Assembly: GCA_015680905.1 (NCBI GenBank)
Contig: CM027377.1
Span: forward strand, 41,564,501-41,628,500
Direction: 5' to 3'
Origin: Coptis chinensis
Taxonomy: Eukaryota; Streptophyta; Magnoliopsida; Ranunculales; Ranunculaceae
DNA length: 64,000 bases
Each line of letters begins with the position of its first letter. The first letter of the stretch is position 1. The position numbers and the translations under genes were made by a program. A model generated the notes under the pieces. It did no database searches. It saw nothing but the letters and a program-made list of their open reading frames with translations, and was not told the origin of the DNA. Shown here one piece after another: positions 12,186 to 22,375 of this stretch.

Positions 12186-12683
12186 GAAGTTTGTTTCCAC
12201 TATAGAACGCACACTATTAACAGTGTCGGACTTTACCTATAGTGGAGATCGAAACCAAGAGTGTTACACTGTAGCTTAGTGGTTTCACCAACTACAGACA
12301 GCAAACCAGAGAAAATCTTTCCCGAACTCACACTCTCAGGCAGTGTAGGACGGAAAAAGACAAAAACCAACCGCAAACGATAAAGCTAAGAGCATGGTTT
12401 CCTTGTCAAGTTCAACACAGCTCACAATGGAGAAGTTCGTTTCCACTATAGAACGCACACTGCTAATAGTGTCGGATTTTACCTATAGTGGAGATCGAAA
12501 CCAAGAGTGTTGCACTGTAGCTTAATGGTTTTACCAGCTACAGACAGCAAACCAGAGAAAAACCTTCCCGAACTCACGCTCTTAGGCAGCATATGATATC
12601 ATCGGAAAAAGACAAAAACAAAACGCAAACGATAAAGCTAAGAGCTTGGCTTCCTTGTCAAGTTTAACACTGCTCACAATAGA
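12186..12683 (-). repeat. Two tandem 246-bp units in the LINE A 5' UTR
   Basis: Both units begin GAAGTT(T/C)GTTTCC and end CTCACAATGGAG or CTCACAATAGAG. Unit 1 is 12186-12431 and unit 2 is 12432 to about 12683. They differ by scattered substitutions and a short insertion. Each contains smaller AGTGTG(A/C)GTTC-type motifs also seen in the LINE B 5' UTR. Tandem 5'-UTR units act as promoter monomers in mouse L1; a similar role here is inference. Confidence 0.85.
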
Positions 12684-12968
12684 GTTTTTGCCACCCAAAG
12701 CACAACCAGGGAAGGGAAAGACAGAGTGCACGTGCGAAAGAAGTCACTCGAACCAAAGAGGGGATACCTTACCTGATCTCAACAATGGAGGAGTTACCAA
12801 AAAAGGAACGAAACGAGTACGCCAGGGGATAAGAAACACTCACCAAACTTTGTTTTAGCTAAAAATAGTTAAGAAATAGAGTACCGGATCATTGAGCTAC
12901 TTAAGTATTATCACTACCAGTCGCCCAACAAAAGGTCCCCATTATAGGTCCACTTCAACAAAAGATTA

Positions 12969-12979
12969 ACTTATAATTT
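12969..12979. repeat. Target-site duplication of LINE A, 5' side
   Basis: Exact partner of the 11-mer at 6324-6334. It fixes the 5' end of LINE A near 12968. Confidence 0.8.
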
Positions 12980-13799
12980 AGATTGAACATAAATAGGAAT
13001 ATTTGCTGACATCTCTAAGGTTTATCTCTAAAAAAATATAGGGAGAGCTTAAATAACTTACCATAGTCTAAACCATGCCTCATAAGGTTATGTTCCTTCT
13101 TTCTGCAATCTTTTTTTGTTGTGGAGTTCTTGGTGCACTTAATTGAAAGAAAATCATATTTTGCATTAAGTTACCTTTTGTTTTCACATTTTAATAGGCC
13201 CATGTACATCTGTATGTACTAACTCCATTAACTATGTGGCTCTTAACCCTTTACTTTAAAAGATCTTTTAGGCATCTCTCCTTATAAGTAAGATTACAGG
13301 TTGAGGAAAATTATAAAGGGAGTGAACTTAAAATCCCATCTTTCACCCAAGCTATCAATCTTATTCAGGATGATATGACCAAGTCTTAAGTGCCACAAGT
13401 TTGTTGGATTTTCAGAAGAAAATATCCTCTTTTGAGGTAAAAACTTAACATATGATGAATTACTAACAACAGTATCATTTATTTTTAGCATAGAAGAAAG
13501 TAAATAGAGACCATTTTCCAAAATACCAGAGGCAATAATCTTTCTATTTAATCTGATTACAACTTTTGAATCAAATGAAATAGAATATTATATTCTGACT
13601 TATAAAGTACAGAAGCAGAAACCAAATTTCTCTTTATCCCTGGAATATAATAATAGTCTTCTAAAACCAACAATTTCTTTTCTAATGCTAAAATAATAAA
13701 CTCATATTGATACTACAGCAACATTTGCCTTTGTCCCTAGTGCCTAGTACACCTTTTCTTCATTCATCCTTCTTTTCCTTTGAAACTCCTGTAACATTT
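12980..13799 (-). pseudogene. Copia C2 GAG-pre-integrase and integrase-start remnant
   Basis: The stretch 13294-13521 carries NGLYLLSS and LWHLRLGHIILNKI, the GAG-pre-integrase hallmark of copia elements. Sequence on either side is degenerate, and integrase proper is barely recognisable before LINE A interrupts at 12968. Confidence 0.7.
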
Positions 13800-14717
13800 T
13801 ACAAAAGTAGTTAGTGACCTCTTATTCCACATAACAAGTGTTAGAAGGAAAAATCAACTCTTTGGTTTCAAGAATAAAGGATTGCATACCTTCTTTTTGT
13901 TTTTGTTTCATAGCCAGATACTCTCTATAGTTCCGCTTCCAATGACCAGGTTTTTCACAATGATAACAATTACCTTTTGTGTTAGCCCCTGAATCCTTCT
14001 CCACTCCCCCTTTTGCCCCAAGGGCAAACTTTTTACCCTTTTTTCACTTGCCTTTGCCTTTCGGCTTAGGCTTTGAAACACCAACATTTTATGAGACCAT
14101 TACACTTGGCTTAACCTTAACTAAGTCTTCAGCCTGCTGCAAAGAGTTCATTAACTCTGGCAGTGCTAGATCCATATTGTTCATGTTGTAATTCAACTTG
14201 AACTAATTAAATGAAACTGGCAAAGACTGAAGAATAGCATCAACTTGAGAATTGGCGTCTATTTCAGCACCTAGGATCTCCAACTCATTGACATAGCCAA
14301 TCATCTTAAGGATATGCTCCCTAACTGGAGTCCCATCATCCATTTTTGTATTCATCAGGTTTGCCATTGCAATCTGACGTTTAGTGCGATTTTGTTCGCC
14401 AAACATCTCTTGCAAATTGGTCATGATCTCAGTAGCTGTACCAAATTTTTCGTGTTGGTGCTGGAGTACGTTTGACATGGATGCCAGGAGATAACACTTG
14501 GACATCTCATTGGCCTTTTGCCATTTTTTGTACTCATCTTTTAGCCTTGCACTAGCATTGTCTGCTGGTTCAGGGGGCAAGGGGTAGTGAGAACGAATTT
14601 GTAACTTTCAGCAGTCAAGATAATGTTAATGTTACGTTTCCAGTCCACATAATTAGGACCAGTTAACTTGTTCTCTTTCAAGATAGATGCTAAGGGACTG
14701 AAATTTGATTGAGACAT
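13800..14717 (-). pseudogene. Copia C2 gag with zinc knuckle
   Basis: The likely gag start is ATG at 14717 (MSQSNFSPLASILKENKL, then GPNYVDWKRN). UBN2-type gag continues to about 14203 (MNTKMDDGTPVREHILKM). A CCHC knuckle, CYYHCEKPGHW-like with core CEKPGHWKRN, lies at about 13920-13970. Gag would assemble the particle and bind RNA. The region carries several breaks. Confidence 0.8.
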
Positions 14718-16371
14718 ATCTAGAACATTTACATATACACAAAAAATATTATAATACATTTAATATTGGTTTTGGGAATTTAATAAACCAATTTACCACT
14801 TATATAATAAAAATACAACACCCTCCATATTGTATCAATAAGACAAATATAAGCAATGTAAACCTAATACTTATGAATAATCTCTTATCCGTAGGGCATC
14901 AAAATTATTCAACTTAATCAGGCGAGTTCTACTAGACCCATCAATTTTACATACATGTAATATGATTTCCATTATTATTCCTTTTGCTACTAAAACATAA
15001 TTGTACAAATCGTAGGGTTGTCAATTATATTTCAGCCAAGTGTACCATCATCTTAATTCATTAATGTAACCACGAGATAATGAATCCGTAAGGAAAACAC
15101 TCTCACTAGCCATACATGAATTTTTCTTCTTAAGAATAGATAATAGACAAAAATATTTTAGCATGCAATTAATTTATCTGAAGGGATCATATTAATCACA
15201 TCTAAAAATATAATTCCTATTGAATTGATAACGGTATAGCAAGGGATTCAATTCGTAAATTAAATGCCTTTACCACTTGCTTTATATAGACTAAGGGTAT
15301 TAGTGCCTAAATACTAACACTTGCTTCTAAGTTAAAAATAAAACCGATTACATAATATGCTTCTAATAATAATGACAATGACGTCTCATGCATCTCATGC
15401 CAAAATAAATACACGTCATAATGTCATAGATATTCTACTATCATATTATGGAAAGTCTAGATATAGAAACTAGAAGCATATATCGTTCAATATTCCCTGG
15501 TACATGTTATGCATTATATGTACCTAGCTTAATATTGCTATTAATTACGCAGTTAAACACATGTATAACTACCATGCAGGAGGTGTGAGGCGTCAAACAT
15601 AAAACACTAAAGCTTAAGCATAACATGTGACTTTATTCGTATCTCTTACAGCAAGTACACATACTTTATGCATCTTTTATGTGGCCCACAGTACCAAGAA
15701 CTAACTCAAAAGCTATTGTTAAAAAAAAACGTGCATGCATATACCTTTTACTTTTCTTTCAAAGTAAGCTTTATTTACATATAAACACGTGTCACTGCAT
15801 GTGGTCGTTAGCTATGAACAAGACTATTAACATAGTCCTTCATCTTTCCAACCACTTTTAGAAAAAAAAAAAAAACCTTTGTCATATACTAATACAATAC
15901 TTTTAACAAGTCCAAGTTAAGAACTTGAGATGCCAACGTCATATCCACTTTTTGTAAAGTGATTTATGTATTTTAGCTCATTGGTAATATATATTAACAA
16001 AGAACTTTATGCAAGGCATAAACGTGAATAGTACCTCATAGAATAAAACATATCTAGTAAAAATCCATCATTCACTCACATACTCACGTTACCGAAACCA
16101 ACTTATTAAAACTAGATATTTAAACCGATCAATATATGCTAACCTTAAAATAAAACATGTGATCATATTAACAAAATAATATATCACGTCAATAACCCAT
16201 TTACATATTCATCCTTTTCTTTTATAATATATTCTAATACTTAAAAAAATCACTTTTATTACTTAGAATATGCAAATATGAAATTACCATATATCATATA
16301 TATATAAACAAAAAATTTCATATCTGATTATTCTATTAAAAACAAATCAAAATTAGATTATAGCATGACCT
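14718..16371 (-). other. Long untranslated leader of copia C2
   Basis: About 1.65 kb of very AT-rich sequence between the primer binding site and the gag start. No open frame worth calling and no recognised domain on either strand. This is much longer than the usual copia leader of a few hundred bases or less. It could be a family trait or a later insertion without clear ends. Confidence 0.6.
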
Positions 16372-16383
16372 GCTCTGATACCA
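16372..16383 (-). other. Primer binding site of C2 (initiator tRNA-Met type)
   Basis: On the minus strand the site reads TGGTATCAGAGC, two bases from the LTR boundary. It is the same primer type as in C1. Confidence 0.88.
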
Positions 16384-16385
16384 AT

Positions 16386-17659
16386 TGGTGGGATTACTTT
16401 AATCCTACATCTTTAACATGTTAATCTATTATTGATCAAAAAATAAATAAAAATAAAAATACCTTCAAAGCCGCTGGAATTGGAGATTGACAGTAAATAG
16501 AAACTTTCCAAAGCTGAATCCAAATCACGTAGTCTTCAGCCTTCTAGTAGTATTCATCACACAACACACCACAAAACACTTTTGCTTTACTCCTACTTTT
16601 AGTTATACTTTTCCTGGAAAGACTAATGGTCCTTTTCTCCAAAAAGTCATTCTCTTATATAGAGAAACTTTGAGAATACGTAAGTGTGTGTGTACTGGGA
16701 TCCACTTAGGATTCCAAGTCTTATCTTAAGAGGACAAATCATTGCCATACAAGTACTTGTACTTGTACTTGATATATTAAAACACTTTTAATATATATCT
16801 CTTTAATATAGAAAGTGCCCATTAACAAATCCATATTTATAATAAGTCCCCTAGAACTTTCAAGAAAGTCATTTCCTACCATTAAGTATATCTAAGTCCC
16901 TCCACCTTACTTGTATTCACAATTAGACCATTGGGAATTTGTTCTTCACTATCACACCCATGTCTAATTTTGACCCAATTTGACATTTAACATCAATTAA
17001 GCAATAAGAAACTATTTCTTATACCGGCCGGGTTTGAGCTCAATTAGTTATGTCACAATTTCTTAATACATAACTCCATAGAGTGGTGAATCCTTTATTA
17101 GAATTAGTGATTCAAGATGTCCTACATTTATTACCCAAAACGTTAAGTCTAGTCTATGAATAGACATTACTTTTTAACGTCTCAAAGTAATAAATTTGAG
17201 ACACAATGAATTTTCACAATTCCTCAAGTCTAGGGATTAATTGGTAAAGTGGGATTTGCACACTAACCTTAACAGCGAATTTATAGTGTGTTCTCACTTT
17301 GATCCCCTCAGTGTCAGTCATGTGACTACACCAATATACAAACTTAGAGTCATACTCAAATGATTGAGATATCATCATCCTATCATATAGCAGTTATGTA
17401 TATTATAGTCTTATAAGTGAAGCGTCCAACTTCACCCCTAACTGTGAGCATTCTAGATAAATAGATACAATCAAATCTCCTGCACATGACTTTTCATATG
17501 CTTGATTGTTCTAATTCTATTACCTATAGAACTTATGGTTTCATCATATGGTATTAGTTCACCCATATGCAGAATAATAAGATTCGTGTATTTAATTAAA
17601 CATCATCATATATAATCAATAAATGTTCATTGGCTTTGTAAAGGCCAAATATCCCAACA
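16386..17659 (-). repeat. 5' LTR of copia element C2
   Basis: A 1274-bp repeat matching 4252-5520, adjacent to the primer site on its inner side and ending ATCCCAACA on its outer side. The pairing with 4252-5520 fixes both limits of the element. Confidence 0.88.
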
Positions 17660-17982
17660 TATTCAACATAATTATTTCTATAATCTAAATTCCTTTACAT
17701 GTCAGTAAATCTATAATAGTCTGTATAAAGATTCTCCTACCAATGCAGGCATGTAGCATATGGATCTTCCTTCCATCCTGCATCCTCTCTCGATTTTTCC
17801 AGTCTTCCTTCATGCTTTACTGCCCAATCTGCTGCTGTAATGTTAAGGTAGCTTTCTGTAAGGATGCCAAAACAATTCCTTCTTATGGTAATTTAAGTTG
17901 TGGAATGTACAATAGTTTCTGCATACTTCACCCGGTCTCAGTCCTGTTGCTGCAACTCCTGTGTTGCTGCCCAAGCCTCCCA
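17660..17982. other. Intergenic stretch before the kinase relic
   Basis: No gene recognised. On the minus strand this is the 3' flank of the kinase relic and may hold its former 3' UTR. A short minus-strand segment near 17820-17890 (LASLQKATLTLQQQIG) looks peptide-like but has no support beyond that. Confidence 0.4.
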
Positions 17983-18975
17983 TTAGATATTTATTAGCAA
18001 TCTAGCAATAGCAGAAGTAAAATTCGGATATCCGCCACTTAAGCTGGAAAAGGGCCCTTGGAGACAGAACAACCCCTCGTTCTGCATTCCATTTGTTTTT
18101 TTATTCTTGTTGTCGGCAGCAAGGAATGGATGACTAAGTAGCTCGTCGATATTCCACCTAATTGATGTGTTCTTTACCAAACATCTCTTCACAAAATCTC
18201 GCGCTTCACTTGAAAGATTACTAGGCATTGATGGAAGTTCCTCGTTGTAACCAATTCGGCTCAAGAGAAAATCCACAGAATCATCGTCGACCTCAAAACT
18301 CCAGGCTTCTTGTCCTGTTAGCATCTCTAGAACAACTATCCCTAACGCCCATATGTCAGAGTGAGGCTTGTATTCATTACGAATAATTGATTCAGGAGCC
18401 ATGTAGGATGGAGTACCCCTTAAATAAACTAGTTTATCGGTCTTCCCCTCTTTCTTCAATCTCTCCGCAAGCCCAAAATCGGCTATCTAAGGCACAATCT
18501 TAATCAATGAAGAGTCTGAAGAAGATGAAACCAGGAGGATGTTGTCCAGTTTTATATCGTAGTGGACATATTCATGTTGATGAATATGTTTAAGACCTTT
18601 AAGAATCAAAGGAGTAAAATGCGACTTCGCCGTAAGTAACCCCTACGTCAAGATAATTTGTTTAATTCAATCTCCTAAGCTGCCTAAGGACGCATATTCA
18701 AGAAACATATTATAGTAGGCACGCCCATCCTCGACGTTATCATCATCACCATAGTGGCCAATGATGTAAGGGCAACCCTGAAGCTCAATGAGTTTGTCGT
18801 TCTCCTTCATAAGCGAGCTTGCCTCAGAATATGCAGTTGACTTCACGGCCATAACAGGTGGGAAAGAACTTGTTTTTGTTGGATCTATGAATGCCAAGTG
18901 CACCGTACCAAAACTACCTTGGCCCAGCATCTCTCCCTTCTTCCAATATTCATGTTATTCAAACACTATCGCCAT
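17983..18975 (-). pseudogene. MAPKKK-like protein kinase relic, intronless
   Basis: Reading from ATG at 18975, one frame of 330 codons runs to the stop at 17983 and shows a complete kinase layout: glycine loop GQGSFGTVHLAF, AVKS lysine, HYDIKLDNILL catalytic loop, ADFGLAE, GTPSYMAPES activation segment and DIWALGIVVLEMLTGQEAW. The activation segment and length match the single-exon plant MAPKKK17/18-type family, which phosphorylates MAP kinase kinases in stress and hormone signalling. Four in-frame stops interrupt it, at 18955-18957, 18667-18669, 18643-18645 and 18487-18489. No frameshift is seen. The catalytic loop has HYD where this family usually has HCD. It is best read as a recently decayed gene. 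Confidence 0.85.
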
Positions 18976-19521
18976 CTTCTTCTCTGTTTTGTTAGGTTGT
19001 TTTACTTCACCTTTCAAATGAACTTTCAAGGGTTTTCCCACACTAACTTTATAAAGAATGAAAAATGCATGACAAAGATGTATCTAATTCGAATTAGGAA
19101 ACCATTTGTACATCAGACATCTTGTGCATGTGGTGGACTGGCCTAGGATCTTGTTTTTCTTTTAGCGCTCCATTTGTATGAAAACTTGGTGATATATTTT
19201 AATAAATAGGCTTATTATTTGGGCTTGGGCTCTTTATGGTATGAATCTCTTAGTTGTATTTGACTTGATCTTTCTTATCTAGTAATGTTGAATCCAATCT
19301 TCACGGGTCATTAACCAAAAGTTCTTTGTTCTAGAGAAGACACAGAGGCAAAAGTGACATTGTCCGCGCCTCAGCCTATTGGTGTATTGGTTTTTGTTCT
19401 TGGAAGTCATTTTTTACTAACAAAACTGCATTCTACTTCTTTTTCTACTATCAGGAGTATCAGGCTTCTCAGCTAGGTAAAGTAGCAGACAATGGCAGGA
19501 GCGAGAAGGAGCTCAACTGAG
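18976..19521. other. Intergenic sequence, no gene seen
   Basis: This is the former upstream side of the kinase relic, so any old promoter would lie here. I see no convincing promoter element and no coding domain. Confidence 0.4.
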
Positions 19522-19527
19522 TAACTG

Positions 19528-19900
19528 ACGTGAACGCTATTGATTTGCAATTTTGCAAGACTGATGAACAACTAGCTAACGGTTTCACTAAAGCCATTCC
19601 ACTAGAGAAATTCAAGAAGTTCAGAAATCATTTGCAAATTACAAATTAAGAGGGGATGTTGAAATAAAGCTAATTTAGTAATTAGCAAATTCTAGAGGAG
19701 GTTTAGTCTGTTATCTCTTTCTAGAGATTTCTTGTAGTGTCGGTTCTACTAGTTCAGCAAGTAGTTTCCTAGTCTATTAAGTGTTGAAATAGAAAGTACG
19801 ATCCTATAAATACAGCCTTAAGTCAGGTCATGACGATCATCCCATTCAATATAATAAAGTTTCTGGTTTCTCCTCCAGTTACTTTGCCTTGTATACTAGG
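19528..19900 (+). mobile_element. Copia C3 3' fragment: RNase H tail, polypurine tract and partial LTR
   Basis: At 19528-19648 a plus-strand peptide (DLQFCKTDEQLANGFTKAIP, then LEKFKKFRNHL) is the C-terminal signature of copia RNase H. It is followed by the purine tract AAGAGGGGA and the LTR start TGTTGAAATAAAG at 19657. The LTR part has a TATAAATA box near 19806 and AATAAA near 19850. The LTR end is not clear, so 19900 is approximate. Everything upstream is missing, so this is a truncated fossil. Confidence 0.75.
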
Positions 19901-20247
19901 GTATGCATGCGCCCGTGCCTACGGCCCGCGAGGCGTCGACATGCCTGCGGCGCTACCTCAACACTTGACACGCAACCCCCCCTGGCACAGACAAATACCT
20001 TGGTTTGAAGGATTATTGACACGCAAATCCTCTAAATAGAGGTATTGGTTTGAAGGATTCTCGTCTGGCACAGACAAACTCAACGTGCCTTCGGCACTAA
20101 CTTCATCCGCCTTTGACACTACCAATAACAGCCGAAGAAGAAAACCATAATGTGTAGGAAGTTTGGACATAACCTCCCCACTTTCTCTGACTCTCCACTG
20201 TTTTGAATCCTGTAAAAATGCTGGAAATACATAACTAATACCAATAC
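19901..20247. other. Unrecognised stretch with short direct repeats
   Basis: GC-richer than its surroundings at 19905-19960. Short direct repeats are visible: TGGCACAGACAAA (near 19982 and 20076) and GGTTTGAAGGATT (near 20001 and 20047). No gene or element end could be assigned. It may include U5 of the C3 LTR. Confidence 0.4.
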
Positions 20248-20440
20248 ATCATCTGTAAAATATTACTTTTAATATGTATCTAAAGAGCAACACCTCCCTT
20301 GTAAATCTCATGCCTCCAGAAGACTTACACACGCAATACGACTGCTCTCCGTCATTTTTCCTTACAGAGATCAACTGTTTTGTATCACCATATCATTTGT
20401 AAAATATTACTTTTAATATGTATCTAAAGAGCAACACCTC
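20248..20440 (+). repeat. 142-bp tandem duplication, first unit and start of second
   Basis: Unit 1 is about 20248-20389. Unit 2 begins at about 20390 (TCATTTGTAAAATATTAC matches TCATCTGTAAAATATTAC) and continues to the TSD at 20440, where LINE B interrupts it. The rest of unit 2 lies at 26586-26690, right after LINE B, and matches 20287-20393 with only two or so differences. Confidence 0.85.
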
Positions 20441-20686
20441 TTAGCTCCACTTAACACAATTTTAAGTGTAATGGGGACCAAAAGCTTGGAACCCGGAGGT
20501 GATATAACTTAAACAACTTAAGTGATCCAGTGCCCACTTTTTTTGCCGCTTTTAGTAACAAAACAAAGAGGGCGATAGCTTCTTATCTTTAAACCTTTAG
20601 GCTTCTTTCTGTTTTAGGAAATTCTTGCCAAAGATTATTCTCGTCAAGGAATCCTCCTCCTCTTGTGTTCATTGACTGATCTTCCC

Positions 20687-20846
20687 CGGTGAAATCCTTC
20701 ACTGCTTGAGCGTGTGAGTTCGGGAAAGATTTCTTTGTAGCTGTCTTTTGTGGTAAAATCCTCCACTGAGTTACAGTGTGAGTTTGCTTAAGACAGCTAA
20801 CTTCTATTCTGGTAAAATCCTTCACTAAGAACAGTGCAAGTTCAGA
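20687..20846 (+). repeat. Three tandem ~60-bp units in the LINE B 5' UTR
   Basis: The core GGT(G/A)AAATCCTTCACT recurs at about 20688, 20752 and 20811, each followed some 15 bases later by an AGTG(T/C)(G/A)AGTT motif. The same sub-motif plus GTTCGGGAAAGATTT occurs in the LINE A 5' UTR on its coding strand, so the motif is shared by both subfamilies. Confidence 0.75.
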
Positions 20847-20851
20847 GTAGG

Positions 20852-20861
20852 TATATATAAG
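20852..20861 (+). promoter_or_regulatory. TATA-like box inside the LINE B 5' UTR
   Basis: TATATATAAG lies about 30 bases upstream of the ORF1 ATG, just after the tandem units. It resembles a plant TATA box. A transcript from it would lack most of the 5' UTR, so its relevance is uncertain. Confidence 0.35.
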
Positions 20862-20892
20862 CTTGGGACGCTATTCTCTTGTAATCATCAGC

Positions 20893-22371
20893 ATGGCTTC
20901 ATCTAGCAACCCGCAACAGTCGTCCACCCAGAACCAACAAGCTGGAAGTCGCCCAACTTCATGGAGTGCCCTGTTTAATAGAAATGGGAGTCAACAAGAT
21001 CATTTGTAGCACTTAAAGCCTTCACACCAGTCCTAGTTAATGGAGTTGCACAATTCCCTCAGGACTTGATAGAACAAGGTATTCAACAGTGGGATGAATA
21101 CTTGGTGGGGTATTTCCTGGATTCAAGACTGCCATTTCTTATGGTTAAGGAGTTTCTGGAAAAGAAGTGGAAATTGAAGGGCTCGTTTGAAATAACTACG
21201 GATAAGGAGTTATTTTATATGAGCTTCACCAGCTCTGAAGACCGCCAAATGGTACTGGAAGAAGGACCAGTGTTTATAGCTGGGAAAGTGTTTGTAGTTA
21301 AGCCTTGGACAGTGGAGGTGGATAGCTACAGAAACAAGGTTGCCTCGGCACCGGTCTGGGTTAAGTTGATGGATGTTCCTAAGGAAATGTGGACGTTAGA
21401 TGGGTTGTCCTATCTCGCGAGCCTAGTCGGAGGAACACCTATGTTTATGGATGCGGCTACTGCACAACGGAAAAGGCTTTCATTTGCGAGGTTTTGCATT
21501 GAATTCCCTGTGAATCATGAGTATAAGGAGGTACTAACGGTCTGCAAGCGGTGTTTCGAGAGGTTGTAATCCCACTAGAATACCCATGGAGGCCAGTTTC
21601 CTGCTCAAAATGTAATCGGTTTGGGCACTTAGAAGACGAATGTCGTGGAAGAAATGGTCGAGCTTGGAGAAGACGAAATACTCAGCATAGCGGCCAGTCA
21701 CAAGCTAATGCAGATACTACTGTGCATGAGTGTGCTCATGAAGGTGATACCTCGAGGGAGCCGGCAGTAGAGGAAGGAGAGGTGGCCGAGGGAGAAAGAG
21801 TGGTGGTTATTGCTCCTGTAGAGGTGAGCTTGACGGATGGTATTGGTAGCAGGGCAATAGTCCCATATGAGGGTGGTACTCAAGATGTTAGGGAAGGAAC
21901 TGAGGAGCTAAATGTTGGAGTGTTAAACTCTTGCACTAGAGCTGATGGCAGACTAGAGGGCAACATAGTGGATGCGCTGGTTGAGACCATCTCTGAGACA
22001 GAATGCACAGCGGGGTTCAGTAATCCAGAGGCAGCTCCATTGGATGTTAGTGGAGGTAGCTTCGCCATCCTCCAAAACACAGCAGAAGAAAATGAACATA
22101 GTACGGCAGTGATCATCCACAGGGACACTCCCGCAGCTACTGAAGAACTGCAGTTTTGGGATGAGCGAGTGGTGTACGAAGCAACAATGTTGGAAGAAGG
22201 CATCATTGAGGATGACCTTTCTGAACCAGAAACGGAGCTCTTTAATGACGAGCAGCCACTGCAGCTGTGCTTCCCCTTCAAGTAATAACACGGTCTCAAG
22301 CGCAGGACAGCACCCGGAAGAGGGGAAAGGGAAAGAATAAGGGCTCGAGTAGGAAAGGGAAACACAAACAA
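20893..22371 (+). pseudogene. LINE B ORF1: DUF4283 and CCHC RNA-binding protein
   Basis: The start is ATG at 20893 (MASSSNPQQSSTQNQQAG). A stop falls at 21005-21010, and the frame resumes at about 21066 with the DUF4283-like domain (FEITTDKELFYMSF, VFIAGKVFVVKPW). A frame change near 21551 leads to the zinc knuckle CSKCNRFGHLEDEC at about 21603-21645. An acidic E/D-rich region follows. The 22285 stop is out of the original frame: another frame continues VITRSQAQDSTRKRGKGK to the TAG at 22369-22371, which matches the basic tail of LINE A ORF1. ORF1 binds element RNA. Confidence 0.87.
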
Positions 22372-22375
22372 TAGT

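Larger units (their letters stand above)
6332..12968 (-). mobile_element. LINE A: L1-type non-LTR retrotransposon, nearly full length
   Basis: A 6.6-kb element on the minus strand: 5' UTR with tandem units (12142-12968), ORF1 with DUF4283 and zinc knuckle (10542-12141), ORF2 with endonuclease, RT, zinc-binding region and RNase H (6385-10545), a short 3' UTR and a poly(A) tail seen as poly(T) at 6332-6340. The repeat ACTTATAATTT occurs at both ends (6324-6334 and 12969-12979) and is a good target-site duplication. It lies inside copia C2. I count about seven or eight breaks across the two ORFs, so it is not active as it stands. RNase H-bearing L1 elements are known in plants. Confidence 0.92.
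4252..17659 (-). mobile_element. Ty1/copia element C2 with both LTRs, split by a LINE
   Basis: Two near-identical long repeats in the same orientation (4252-5520 and 16386-17659) bracket minus-strand copia remnants: primer site, long leader, gag with zinc knuckle, GAG-pre-integrase and a short RT piece. The flanks are TATTA and TATTC, a plausible 5-bp target-site duplication with one mismatch. Counting differences over about 400 bp of LTR gives roughly 5% divergence. That is a few million years at commonly assumed plant rates (inference). Much of integrase and RT is missing and the coding part has well over a dozen breaks. LINE A was inserted later. Confidence 0.88.

Noticed and set aside
11657-12205. 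Plus-strand open frame of 182 residues
   Set aside because: It is antisense to LINE A ORF1, which has clear DUF4283 similarity on the minus strand.
17743-17997. Cys-rich plus-strand open frame of 84 residues
   Set aside because: No start context, no domain, and it overlaps the end of the kinase relic on the other strand.
17983-18975. A functional protein kinase gene
   Set aside because: All kinase motifs are present, but four in-frame stops split the single exon, and no intron arrangement with good splice sites removes them.
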